NCBI RefSeq assembly: GCF_023336905.1
Contig: NZ_JAMBLS010000006.1
Span: forward strand, 62,001 to 126,000
Reading direction: 5' to 3'
From: Bacteroides sp. ET71
Lineage (GTDB): Bacteria > Bacteroidota > Bacteroidia > Bacteroidales > Bacteroidaceae
Length of the DNA stretch: 64,000 nucleotides
Shown here one piece after another: positions 52,240 through 59,755 of the stretch. The notes under the pieces are model-generated. The model did no database searches, was not told the origin of the DNA, and saw only the letters and a program-made list of their open reading frames with translations. Numbering within the stretch: the stretch's first letter is position 1; every line of letters starts with the position of its first letter. The translations under genes were made by a program, and so were the position numbers.

Positions 52240-54606
52240 TCAAAAACGGCACTTCAACTCAATCCCAGCCTGCATGGGACGTCCCCGTTGCATGAACTTG
52301 TTGCCCATGCTTTCGAAATAAAACGAAGCATAATCTTTGTCCAAAGCATTGCGTACCCAGAAGGCAATAGTCCCCGCACCTTTCTCCAAACTGAGACGTG
52401 CATTAAGAGTACCATAAAAAGGCTGGCTGGCACGATTGTCTTCTGTCCAATAGATACGGCCAGCGGCATTGTAATCAGCATTGAGACGAATACGTTCGAA
52501 AAGCTTATGAGGCTTTAATACGAAAACATATTCTCCACCCACGTTCAGCGTATGCCGGGGAATAAAAGGCACTACTCGACCGCGCAGATTTACAGACTCG
52601 TTGTCAGCATCTACCGTCAGATAATCCCGAAAAGTGGCACGGGTATATCCATAACCCACATTCATGGTCAAAGCATCTGTCAAACGAGCAACAACTGCAG
52701 CTTCAGCCCCCAAACTCCGGCTACGGCCTGCATTGCGGGTGACGCGTCCCATGCCATTTTCAGAAAACTGGGAAACCTGCTGGTCTCGCGTATTCATCAA
52801 GAAAATAGCCATGTCGGCCTGCAAACGATTCTCCCACCCCGTAAGATGGGCACCGGCCTCGTAACTCCAGGTATATTCAGGCCGATACAAAGCCGTGGCC
52901 TTCACATCGATATCCACCGTCGGCATCATGGCTGTTATCATGGAAGAAATCGAAGCCAACTTCTCGCTTTGTTCCATCGCACTTTTCATGCCGTTGATAA
53001 ATTGAGATTGCACCAGGTCGCTAAACATCTGTATGTTGTACCCTCCCGAACGGTATCCTTTAGCCACCGTAACGTAGACATTGTTGTTCCGTTTCCACTC
53101 ATACTGCACGGAAAACTTAGGAAGAAGCTGCAAATAATCGTGCGACATTTCGCCTATGAGAGAAGACAAAGCTTGCATATCCTGGTCCTCCCAACGCATA
53201 GTCCCCATAGCAAAAGAAAAGCCGAAATCTATGGGATCGGCCACCGAACGATAATCCAGCCACATCTTCTCATAATCCAGTCGCAAACCTGCGCTGAAAG
53301 AAAGTCCTTCTACCAACACATCGTTCCACGTACTCTGGTGATAGACTGCACCACTCATCTGGGGAGTGGAAAAATCACCCCCGATAAGCAACTGGTCATT
53401 GTGTATGCTTAACTCCATTTGCGGAGTTTGGGGTGAAGAAGGGAAAGCAGCATTGGCATTGTCTTCTATCAATTCCTGGATACCTTGCCGCTTAAAAAGA
53501 ACCGGTGCCGAGGTTTCAAGCCACTGATAAAAGCCAAAAGCACCCGTCGTCCATTGCCAACGCTTGGAAGTAGACTTGAGAACAATTTCCTCGCTAATCG
53601 TATTAGAACGCTGTTCTTGTACCAAGGTAAATATGTCGCGAGGAGTAAAGTCTTGGTCCATGGCCATGCGGTCATTCAACCGTTGGTAACCTGTAATAAA
53701 ACTGGCCGTAAAAGCAGAAGTCTGCCACTCCACATTCAAACCACCGTTCAGCAGACTCCTCCGATAGCCACTTGGGTCATTGTAGGCAATCTGCCCTACA
53801 TAATCCGGTGCCTCATCTGTGGAAGAAACAGCCCCTAAATAATAATAAGGATAACCGCCTTGATCACTGTATTCATAGCTAAGGTTCAAGTCCAACTTCA
53901 GATTGTCCGAAGGCAACAACATGGCATGCAGACGTCCCCCTCCTGCATCGCTCCGGTCTATACGCTCATTGTTTTTAAAACTATTCTTGAAAAAGCCTCC
54001 ACCATGCTCATAAAAGCCTCCAGCAGAGAATGCAAAACGACTGGAGATGCGATGATAATGAGTCAACGAAGCATTATAATCACCATAAGTAGCAGCTCCT
54101 AAACGAATATCCGTTCCCTGATACGTAAAAGGGGACTTGGTCTGTATCTTAATCAATCCACCCATCGTATTACGTCCATACAACATGCTTTGCGGGCCAC
54201 GCAACACCTCTATCTGCTCTATATCCGCGTAATTGAAATCAAAAGCTGATTTATCAATATAAGGAATATTATCCACATAAAGCCCAACGGCAGGCGTATT
54301 GATGCGCGAACCAATGCCACGAATATAGACAGCAGTCGTCAGACGAGACCCATAATCAGGAATGAACAAATTGGGAACAACTGCAGTAAGGCTTTTAATG
54401 CCAACCACTTGCTTGGCACGCATCATCTGTTGCGACAAATGCGAAGATGCAACAGGGAGTTCTCGCAAAACACGGGTTTCTTTCGGGGTAGCCACTATGA
54501 CCAATTCATCCATTTGCACAGTGCGCAAAGTATCACGCTCATCGGCCCAAAGAGGGGTCCAAACAAACAAAGTAGCCAGCAACAATAACGCTATTTTCTT
54601 CTTCAT
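52240..54606 (-). CDS. TonB-dependent receptor (non-SusC type)
   Basis: 788 residues with a signal peptide (cleavage near LWADE). A TonB box is likely in VQMDELVIVATPKETR. The plug has VYIRGIGSRINTPAVGLYVD, IEQIEVLRGPQSMLYGRNTM and GGLIKIQTKSP. The barrel ends with IELKCRF, with terminal Phe as needed for outer-membrane insertion. It has neither an N-terminal carboxypeptidase-like domain nor a SusD partner, so it is a classical siderophore-, heme- or vitamin-type receptor. The LuxR regulator encoded 74 bases upstream probably controls it. Ligand unknown. Confidence 0.9.
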   Translation of the reverse strand: MKKKIALLLLATLFVWTPLWADERDTLRTVQMDELVIVATPKETRVLRELPVASSHLSQQMMRAKQVVGIKSLTAVVPNLFIPDYGSRLTTAVYIRGIGSRINTPAVGLYVDNIPYIDKSAFDFNYADIEQIEVLRGPQSMLYGRNTMGGLIKIQTKSPFTYQGTDIRLGAATYGDYNASLTHYHRISSRFAFSAGGFYEHGGGFFKNSFKNNERIDRSDAGGGRLHAMLLPSDNLKLDLNLSYEYSDQGGYPYYYLGAVSSTDEAPDYVGQIAYNDPSGYRRSLLNGGLNVEWQTSAFTASFITGYQRLNDRMAMDQDFTPRDIFTLVQEQRSNTISEEIVLKSTSKRWQWTTGAFGFYQWLETSAPVLFKRQGIQELIEDNANAAFPSSPQTPQMELSIHNDQLLIGGDFSTPQMSGAVYHQSTWNDVLVEGLSFSAGLRLDYEKMWLDYRSVADPIDFGFSFAMGTMRWEDQDMQALSSLIGEMSHDYLQLLPKFSVQYEWKRNNNVYVTVAKGYRSGGYNIQMFSDLVQSQFINGMKSAMEQSEKLASISSMITAMMPTVDIDVKATALYRPEYTWSYEAGAHLTGWENRLQADMAIFLMNTRDQQVSQFSENGMGRVTRNAGRSRSLGAEAAVVARLTDALTMNVGYGYTRATFRDYLTVDADNESVNLRGRVVPFIPRHTLNVGGEYVFVLKPHKLFERIRLNADYNAAGRIYWTEDNRASQPFYGTLNARLSLEKGAGTIAFWVRNALDKDYASFYFESMGNKFMQRGRPMQAGIELKCRF

Positions 54607-54680
54607 TACCTTAACATATAAAAACGGCTACAAAATAACAGCATTTCTTGTAGGCGTGCAACCCTCATTTATGAGGATTC

Positions 54681-55280
54681 TTATATCTGGTCAGCTTCTA
54701 CATATCCGTGCATCACTGCGTAAATAGTAAGGCCGGAAACCGACTTGATACCTAATTTTTCCGTAATGTTCTTGCGGTGGCTGATAACAGTAGTCAGGCT
54801 GATGTGCAAACGCTCGGCTATCTCCTTATTTATAAAGCCACGTGCTACCAGGCACAGAACTTCTATCTCTCGTACAGACAAGTCATGCATGTCTGCCCCA
54901 AGATTTTCAACCGACATAACTTCGCTACCCGGATGGCCGCCCTGATGCCCATGACGATGCAACTGCAAAATACTTCTCGCCAAGCCATTCTCGTCCTGAC
55001 AGATATTTAACGTCTTTACACCAGCCAAGCGAGGTAAGCTGTCGCTACCTGCCAAGACTATCGTTTGCGTCAAACGTTGGCGAAAGAAAGCTGTATGTTC
55101 GAAGAATATTTGTGCCGACACAAAATAATGAGCATACATATCAGGCGTATCGTCTGTCAAATCTCTGAACGAATGAAAGGTACGGATAATGGCTTGGGGG
55201 ATGATTTCGCTTAACAGGTTCTGTAGCCCCAAACAGCTTAAAGTATTGGCATCGATGACTGCTATCTCAGGAATGTGCAT
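54681..55280 (-). CDS. LuxR-type (GerE) helix-turn-helix regulator
   Basis: 199 residues from the ATG at 55280. The N-terminal 125 residues (IPEIAVIDANTLSCLGLQNL; IVLAGSDSLPRLAGVKTLNI) resemble a receiver fold but lack the acidic pocket and phospho-acceptor Asp. The C-terminal GerE domain reads LSVREIEVLCLVARGFINKE, IAERLHISLTTVISHRKNIT, EKLGIKSVSGLTIYAVMHGY. The start at 55280 leaves 13 bases after the upstream flavoprotein stop; a further in-frame ATG at 55358 would overlap that gene. The likely target is the adjacent TonB receptor gene. Confidence 0.82.
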   Translation of the reverse strand: MHIPEIAVIDANTLSCLGLQNLLSEIIPQAIIRTFHSFRDLTDDTPDMYAHYFVSAQIFFEHTAFFRQRLTQTIVLAGSDSLPRLAGVKTLNICQDENGLARSILQLHRHGHQGGHPGSEVMSVENLGADMHDLSVREIEVLCLVARGFINKEIAERLHISLTTVISHRKNITEKLGIKSVSGLTIYAVMHGYVEADQI

Positions 55281-55293
55281 GAGATGACATTTA

Positions 55294-56910
55294 TTATAGG
55301 TTATCAGGCACTGAAACTCCGCAATACCTTGCAGCAGCTTCGGCACATCGCTCACCATCTATGGCAGCAGAAACGATGCCTCCGGCATATCCGGCCCCTT
55401 CGCCGCAAGGGAAAAGCCCCTGCAAACGGACGTGCTGCAAAGTGTCGCGATTACGGACAATACGCACCGGAGATGACGTTCGGGTTTCCACTCCTATCAT
55501 CAACGCTTCATTGGTCAAGAAGCCACGAGCATTCCGGCCAAACAAACGGAAACCTCCTGCCAAACGGTTCACAATAAAAGGGGGCATCCAGAAATGAAGA
55601 GGAGAAGATACCAACCCGGGAGCATAAGAGCTATCTGGTAGGTCATAGCTGAGCTTTTTATGACAGAAATCACCCATACGCTGAGCTGGTGCCGTCTGTT
55701 TACGGTTGCCTTGCTGCCAGCATACATGCTCTAACTGTTCTTGGAAACGCATCATACACAATGCCGGATAGGCATCACCATCGGCAGACATTCCAGCCGC
55801 ATCTATCCACAAGCTCTTATCTGCCAAATCCTCGGGACGAAGTTCTACTACCATGCCGCTGTTACTCCATTGCGAACCGCGGTTGCTGGGACTCATGCCA
55901 TTTACGACAATCTGTTCCGGTCCGCTGGCGGCTGGAACCACGAAACCTCCGGGGCACATGCAGAAGCTATATACTCCCCGACCTTCCACTTGTGTGACGA
56001 AACTGTATTCGGCAGCAGGCAAATATTTGCCGCGTCCTTCTGGGCTATGATATTGAATCCGGTCTATCAAGCGGGCTGGATGTTCCAAACGCACGCCCAC
56101 GGCTATGCCTTTAGGTTCTATTTCCACGTTATGCGCAGCCAGCCATCGGTAGACGTCGCGGGCAGAATGTCCTGTGGCCAAGACAACCGGGCCTAAGAAG
56201 GTTTCTCCCTGATGGGTCTCGACTCCGATGACCTTGTCTGCATCCATCAGCAGGGCATCCATTCGTGTCTGGAAATGTACTTCGCCTCCGCATTGCAAAA
56301 TGGTCTTTCGGATGTTTTCAATCACCCGTGGCAACTTGTCTGTCCCGATGTGAGGATGCACATCCATCAATATGGAAGTGGGTGCCCCGTGCTGACAGAA
56401 GACGGAGAGGATTTTGTCTACATTGCCACGTTTCTTGCTGCGGGTGTATAGTTTGCCGTCGGAGTAAGCTCCTGCCCCTCCTTCACCAAAACTATAATTC
56501 GATTCCGGGTCTACACTTTGCTGCCGGCTTATCCGGGCCAGGTCTTTCTTACGCTCACGCACATCCTTGCCACGCTCCAGCAGTATTGGGCGCAGACCCA
56601 GTTCTATCAGGCGCAAGGCGGCAAACAGTCCGCCGGGCCCTGCACCTACGACGACCACCGGAGGCTTTGCCGTGACATCGGGATAGGTCGTGCGACGGTA
56701 GTCTTCGTCGGGAGGGGTTTCGTTCAAGTAGACACGCAGGGTGAGATTGACCACGACTGTCCGTTGACGGGCGTCGATGCTCCGCCGAAGGATGCGGACG
56801 GCTGTGACGGACTGCGGGTCGAGTCCTTTCTCGCGAGAGAGATGGTCGCGCAGGGCTTGCCCGTCGGCAGCGACGGGGGGAAGGACGCGCAAGGTGTATT
56901 CCTGTACCAT
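55294..56910 (-). CDS. FAD-dependent oxidoreductase-like protein (COG2509 type)
   Basis: 538 residues, cytoplasmic. A small N-terminal domain (VQEYTLRVLPPV; ILRRSIDARQRTVVVNLTLR) precedes the FAD Rossmann motif VVVVGAGPGGLFAALRLIEL (about 85-105). SNYSFGEGGAGAYSDGKLYT, PVVLATGHSARDVYRWLAAH and the C-terminal FPCGEGAGYAGGIVSAAIDG are characteristic of this uncharacterised flavoprotein family. The reaction is unknown. It is the third gene of the minus-strand run, 48 bases after the barrel gene and 13 before the LuxR gene. Confidence 0.85.
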   Translation of the reverse strand: MVQEYTLRVLPPVAADGQALRDHLSREKGLDPQSVTAVRILRRSIDARQRTVVVNLTLRVYLNETPPDEDYRRTTYPDVTAKPPVVVVGAGPGGLFAALRLIELGLRPILLERGKDVRERKKDLARISRQQSVDPESNYSFGEGGAGAYSDGKLYTRSKKRGNVDKILSVFCQHGAPTSILMDVHPHIGTDKLPRVIENIRKTILQCGGEVHFQTRMDALLMDADKVIGVETHQGETFLGPVVLATGHSARDVYRWLAAHNVEIEPKGIAVGVRLEHPARLIDRIQYHSPEGRGKYLPAAEYSFVTQVEGRGVYSFCMCPGGFVVPAASGPEQIVVNGMSPSNRGSQWSNSGMVVELRPEDLADKSLWIDAAGMSADGDAYPALCMMRFQEQLEHVCWQQGNRKQTAPAQRMGDFCHKKLSYDLPDSSYAPGLVSSPLHFWMPPFIVNRLAGGFRLFGRNARGFLTNEALMIGVETRTSSPVRIVRNRDTLQHVRLQGLFPCGEGAGYAGGIVSAAIDGERCAEAAARYCGVSVPDNL

Positions 56911-56958
56911 AGGCGGGATTGCAAGGGATGCGGGTTACGTCGGTCAGGGGCAGCCTGT

Positions 56959-57747
56959 TTAGAAGGCGTAGCCGAAGCCTACATTAAGGTAGATGGGATA
57001 CATGGCGAAAGTGATGGTCTGGAAGTCTTTCTGGAAGATGTCGTTCAGGCCCCACTGGAGGTCGGCATGGACGTTGAGGTGTCGGAAGGCACGCCAGGAC
57101 ACTCCGGCCTGCACGCCCCACTGGAAGGTGCGCAGGTCGTCGGAGAAGTCGTAGGGGGCGATACTTTCGCCGGAGAAGGTGACTTTGTTGCCGGTGGGGT
57201 CTCCTTCGCGCAGGTATCCGTCGAAGACGTGTCCGGAGAAGTCTCCGCTGGTCAGGAAGGAGACGTAGGGCCCGGCGGTGACGCGGAGGCGTTCGTTGGC
57301 CTTCCAGGCTGCGAGGAGGGGGATGCTGAAGTAGGAGGCGCGGAACTTGGTCTTGACCTTGCCGGTCCAGCGTCCGGACATGCGTTCGCCGCCGTCGCCG
57401 ATGATTTCCATGCTGTAGTTTTTGGTGCGTGCCTCGGCTTCCATGCCTTTTGTCTCGAGGCGGAGTCCGAGGACGATGCCCCATTCTTCCTGCCGTCCCA
57501 GCCACTTGGTGATGTCTCCTCCGATGGCGATGTTGATGTTGGGCGAGTAGCCGGTGAGGGCGCGTATCTCTTTGGGGAGTGGAAGGGGTGAGGTTCCGCC
57601 GATGTTGAATCCGGCGCGGACTTCGTATTCGAGGCCGTAGAGGGCTGACTGTATGATGCCGCGGTTGCGGTCTTCCTGGGCTTGCAGGGTGTTGAGGGTG
57701 GCGGCTGCGAGGAGCAGGAGCAGGAGTATGATGTTTTTTGTCTTCAT
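56959..57747 (-). CDS. Outer-membrane beta-barrel protein (OMP_b-brl type)
   Basis: 262 residues with signal peptide (cleavage LQAQ). Alternating amphipathic strands include LEYEVRAGFNIGGTSPLPLP, INIAIGGDITKWLG, WGIVLGLRLETKGM and YFSIPLLAAWKANERLRVTA; the last strand YLNVGFGYAF ends in Phe. The PorT-like small barrel family is common in Bacteroidales and often paired with a PCMD lipoprotein, as here (24 bases downstream of that gene). Function unknown; a surface complex with the PCMD protein is inferred. Confidence 0.85.
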   Translation of the reverse strand: MKTKNIILLLLLLAAATLNTLQAQEDRNRGIIQSALYGLEYEVRAGFNIGGTSPLPLPKEIRALTGYSPNINIAIGGDITKWLGRQEEWGIVLGLRLETKGMEAEARTKNYSMEIIGDGGERMSGRWTGKVKTKFRASYFSIPLLAAWKANERLRVTAGPYVSFLTSGDFSGHVFDGYLREGDPTGNKVTFSGESIAPYDFSDDLRTFQWGVQAGVSWRAFRHLNVHADLQWGLNDIFQKDFQTITFAMYPIYLNVGFGYAF

Positions 57748-57771
57748 ATCAAAGCTGTTTTAGGGGTTGGG

Positions 57772-58914
57772 TTATTCGCAGATGAGGTCTACTTCGTCGA
57801 TGCAGAGGGTGCTGCCGGGTGCGCCTTCGAAGTAGGCGCCGCGTTCGCTGGAGGCGAAGACGATGGCGAGGTTGTACTGGCCGTCGTTCAGCTTGTCGGG
57901 GTCTACGGTCTTGCCGGGGCGGTAGTAGAAGGGGATGTCGAACGGGGTCCAGTCGTCGGCGGGCAGGGCTTTGTCTTCGGGTATCTGGGCGACGGAGATG
58001 ACTTGGGGGTTGTCTTCGGCCAGGATGTTGGTGGCGTCGAGTATGGGGCGAGCGGCGGTGCTCTCGTACAGGACGGCGTAGATGTCGAAGCGGTCGGTGC
58101 GTCCGGGCACGGGCCGGAGCTTGTCGGGAGCCGATTTGTCGAGGACGTAGAAGGTCGCGCCGGGGGTGTATTTGTAGTAGCCGGTGAGGCGGACGGGCAC
58201 GCGGTCGAAGGGCAAGCCGAACTGTGTGGCGGTGAGTGCGTTGCTGAGGGCGTCGGTGACGTCGAACGAGCCGAGGAAGAGGTTGCCGGAGGCGATGGGC
58301 ATGTTGACGCGTGCGGCCAGTGAGCCGGCGTTGCGTGTCTGGAGGGTGAGGCATTTGTTGAGGTATCCTTGTTCGCCCTGGTAGGTGGGGAAGTTGAGGG
58401 GATTGGTCTCGTTAAGGTCGGCCAGTGCGTAGCCGGGGTTTCCGCTGGCCCAGTCTATCTCGGTTTCGTAGAAGACGTGGTATTTCTCGGGTGTGCCTCC
58501 GAGGCGTATGTTCTCGAAGCTGTAATGGGTGGTGGTGAGGGTGGCTGTGGTGACGCTGACGCGGTAGGTGCGTTGCCACTGTCCGTCTTGTGAGGTGACG
58601 GTGTAGGTCTGTGGCTGGCTGAAGTCGAGGGTGGTGCCGCTGGTGGGCTGCACGGTGGCACCTTCGGTCAGGGTGAGTTCGGGGGCAAGGACGGTGAGGT
58701 CGGTGCCGCGCTTGACGTAGAGGGTGATGGGATAGATGCGTGTACCGTCGGCCAGGGTAATGGCGTCGCCGAAGACGGCCTGGCGGTTCATGACGTCGCC
58801 GGGCAGGGTGATGGTTTCGATGTCTGCCTCGGTATTGAGGGCTTCGTCCTGGATGCAGGAGGCCAGCAGTCCGATGGTCAGGATGAGGCTGGCGAGGAAT
58901 GTCTTTTTGTTCAT
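57772..58914 (-). CDS. PCMD-domain surface lipoprotein
   Basis: 380 residues with lipobox LASC (Cys20). An Ig-like N-terminal part (ITLPGDVMNRQAVFGDAITL; LTVLAPELTLTEGATVQP) is followed from about residue 130 by the PCMD domain: HYSFENIRLGGTPEKYHVFY, NLFLGSFDVTDALSNALTAT and the end STLCIDEVDLICE. PCMD proteins are putative carbohydrate-binding lipoproteins. The reading frame is open upstream to 59385, but those codons are antisense-frame sequence of the HU-like gene. A minus-strand -7 box TATCTTTG lies at 58953-58960. The barrel gene follows directly. Confidence 0.85.
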   Translation of the reverse strand: MNKKTFLASLILTIGLLASCIQDEALNTEADIETITLPGDVMNRQAVFGDAITLADGTRIYPITLYVKRGTDLTVLAPELTLTEGATVQPTSGTTLDFSQPQTYTVTSQDGQWQRTYRVSVTTATLTTTHYSFENIRLGGTPEKYHVFYETEIDWASGNPGYALADLNETNPLNFPTYQGEQGYLNKCLTLQTRNAGSLAARVNMPIASGNLFLGSFDVTDALSNALTATQFGLPFDRVPVRLTGYYKYTPGATFYVLDKSAPDKLRPVPGRTDRFDIYAVLYESTAARPILDATNILAEDNPQVISVAQIPEDKALPADDWTPFDIPFYYRPGKTVDPDKLNDGQYNLAIVFASSERGAYFEGAPGSTLCIDEVDLICE

Positions 58915-58952
58915 AGTGTGTTGGCTTTCTTTGTTCCGGGTTAATCCGGCTG

Positions 58953-58960
58953 CAAAGATA
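58953..58960 (-). promoter_or_regulatory. -7 box of the PCMD/barrel operon
   Basis: The minus strand reads TATCTTTG, 39 bases before the ATG at 58914, in the 86-base gap after the HU-like gene. No clear -33 element is seen. Confidence 0.5.
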
Positions 58961-59000
58961 CGGAAAGATTTGTTACGCCGGGCACGGGCGGGCGGTTTAT

Positions 59001-59426
59001 TTACGGCTGTCGGCGGGTGGCGGCTTCTTCTTCGATGTCGAGCCACTCGACGCCGAGGGGGACGAGGGTGCGTGCGGTGATGCTCTTGTTGGCGGCGCGG
59101 CGGGTTTCGGGGATGAAGCGTACGTGGGTGCCGCGTATCTGGCGGGCGCTGACTTCCTGGGGTGTGTCGACTCCCTGCCCCTTCATGTCGGGCGTATAGA
59201 AGAAGGTTCCCATGCCTTCCAGCTTGACGGTGCGGCCTTGGGCCATGTAGTGTGCCAGGACGCCGCCCAGCTCGGAGAGTACGGAGTAGACGTCGCCGCG
59301 GCTCAGGGAGGAGAGGCGGGCGAGCTGTTCGGCGACTTCGCGTGTGGTGACGGGACGGCCCACGGTGACGCCCTGCGGGTACCACTTGCCGTCGATGGCT
59401 TTCTTTGTTTTCTTGTAGAACGACAT
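59001..59426 (-). CDS. HU-family (HU-HIG-like) DNA-binding protein
   Basis: 141 residues from the ATG at 59426. The start MSFYKKTKKAIDGKWYPQGV, then VTTREVAEQLARLSSLSRGD, VYSVLSELGGVLAHYMAQGR and TVKLEGMGTFFYTPD is the pattern of Bacteroidales HU/IHF-like proteins (helical dimer part, then the Gly-rich turn into the DNA-binding arm). A basic C-terminal tail follows. The first methionine at 59456 is possible, but homologous proteins begin at MSFYKK. Its mRNA leader is predicted to consist almost entirely of the five palindromes at 59524-59626. Confidence 0.82.
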   Translation of the reverse strand: MSFYKKTKKAIDGKWYPQGVTVGRPVTTREVAEQLARLSSLSRGDVYSVLSELGGVLAHYMAQGRTVKLEGMGTFFYTPDMKGQGVDTPQEVSARQIRGTHVRFIPETRRAANKSITARTLVPLGVEWLDIEEEAATRRQP

Positions 59427-59523
59427 AAGCTGTTGTTTATCAGGGTTTGACATCATCTCCTCCCGCCCCCGTTCCTGCCTCGGCCGGCACCTTTCAGGGT
59501 CTCAGTCCGGGGGTGAGGTGGAT

Positions 59524-59626
59524 AAAGTATCATACTTTACTATATAAGGTATCATACTTTATGTATTAAAGTATCATACTTTATCTGGAAAGGTATCATA
59601 CTTTAATGGGTAAAGTATCATACTTT
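59524..59626. repeat. Palindrome array, exact 22-bp period (5 units)
   Basis: AARGTATCATACTTT cores begin at 59524, 59546, 59568, 59590 and 59612, all exactly 22 bases apart. Arms are AAAGTA/TACTTT (AAGGTA in units 2 and 4). The seven-base spacers are all different (ACTATAT, ATGTATT, ATCTGGA, AATGGGT). The array lies between divergent HU-like and desulfidase genes, directly after the predicted minus-strand transcription start. Confidence 0.95.
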
Positions 59627-59633
59627 ATACCTG

Positions 59634-59665
59634 CAAAGGTAGGACTAAGATGGGGAAACTCCAAG
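59634..59665 (-). promoter_or_regulatory. Promoter of the HU-like gene, adjoining the array
   Basis: On the minus strand CTTG (59662-59665), 20 bases, then TACCTTTG (59634-59641) fit the Bacteroides consensus. Initiation about seven bases on falls at the right edge of the palindrome array. Confidence 0.65.
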
Positions 59666-59715
59666 CCTTTCGGTGAAAAAGTGCGGGGGTGAGTGCATTT
59701 TTCCTGCATTTTCAT

Positions 59716-59723
59716 TAGCTTTG
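59716..59723 (+). promoter_or_regulatory. -7 box of the desulfidase gene
   Basis: TAGCTTTG matches TAnnTTTG, 32 bases before the ATG at 59756. The -33 region (GCATTTTT) is a poor match. Confidence 0.5.
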
Positions 59724-59755
59724 CAGCCGTAATCAGACTAAAATCACTCTAAGAC

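Noticed and set aside
58915-59385. N-terminal extension of the PCMD protein
   Set aside because: The open frame continues upstream, but it overlaps the HU-like gene in another frame; the lipobox start at 58914 is the real N-terminus.
59524-59626. CRISPR-like or integron-type array
   Set aside because: Cores of 15 bases at an exact 22-base period leave only seven-base spacers, and no integrase or cas gene is adjacent.
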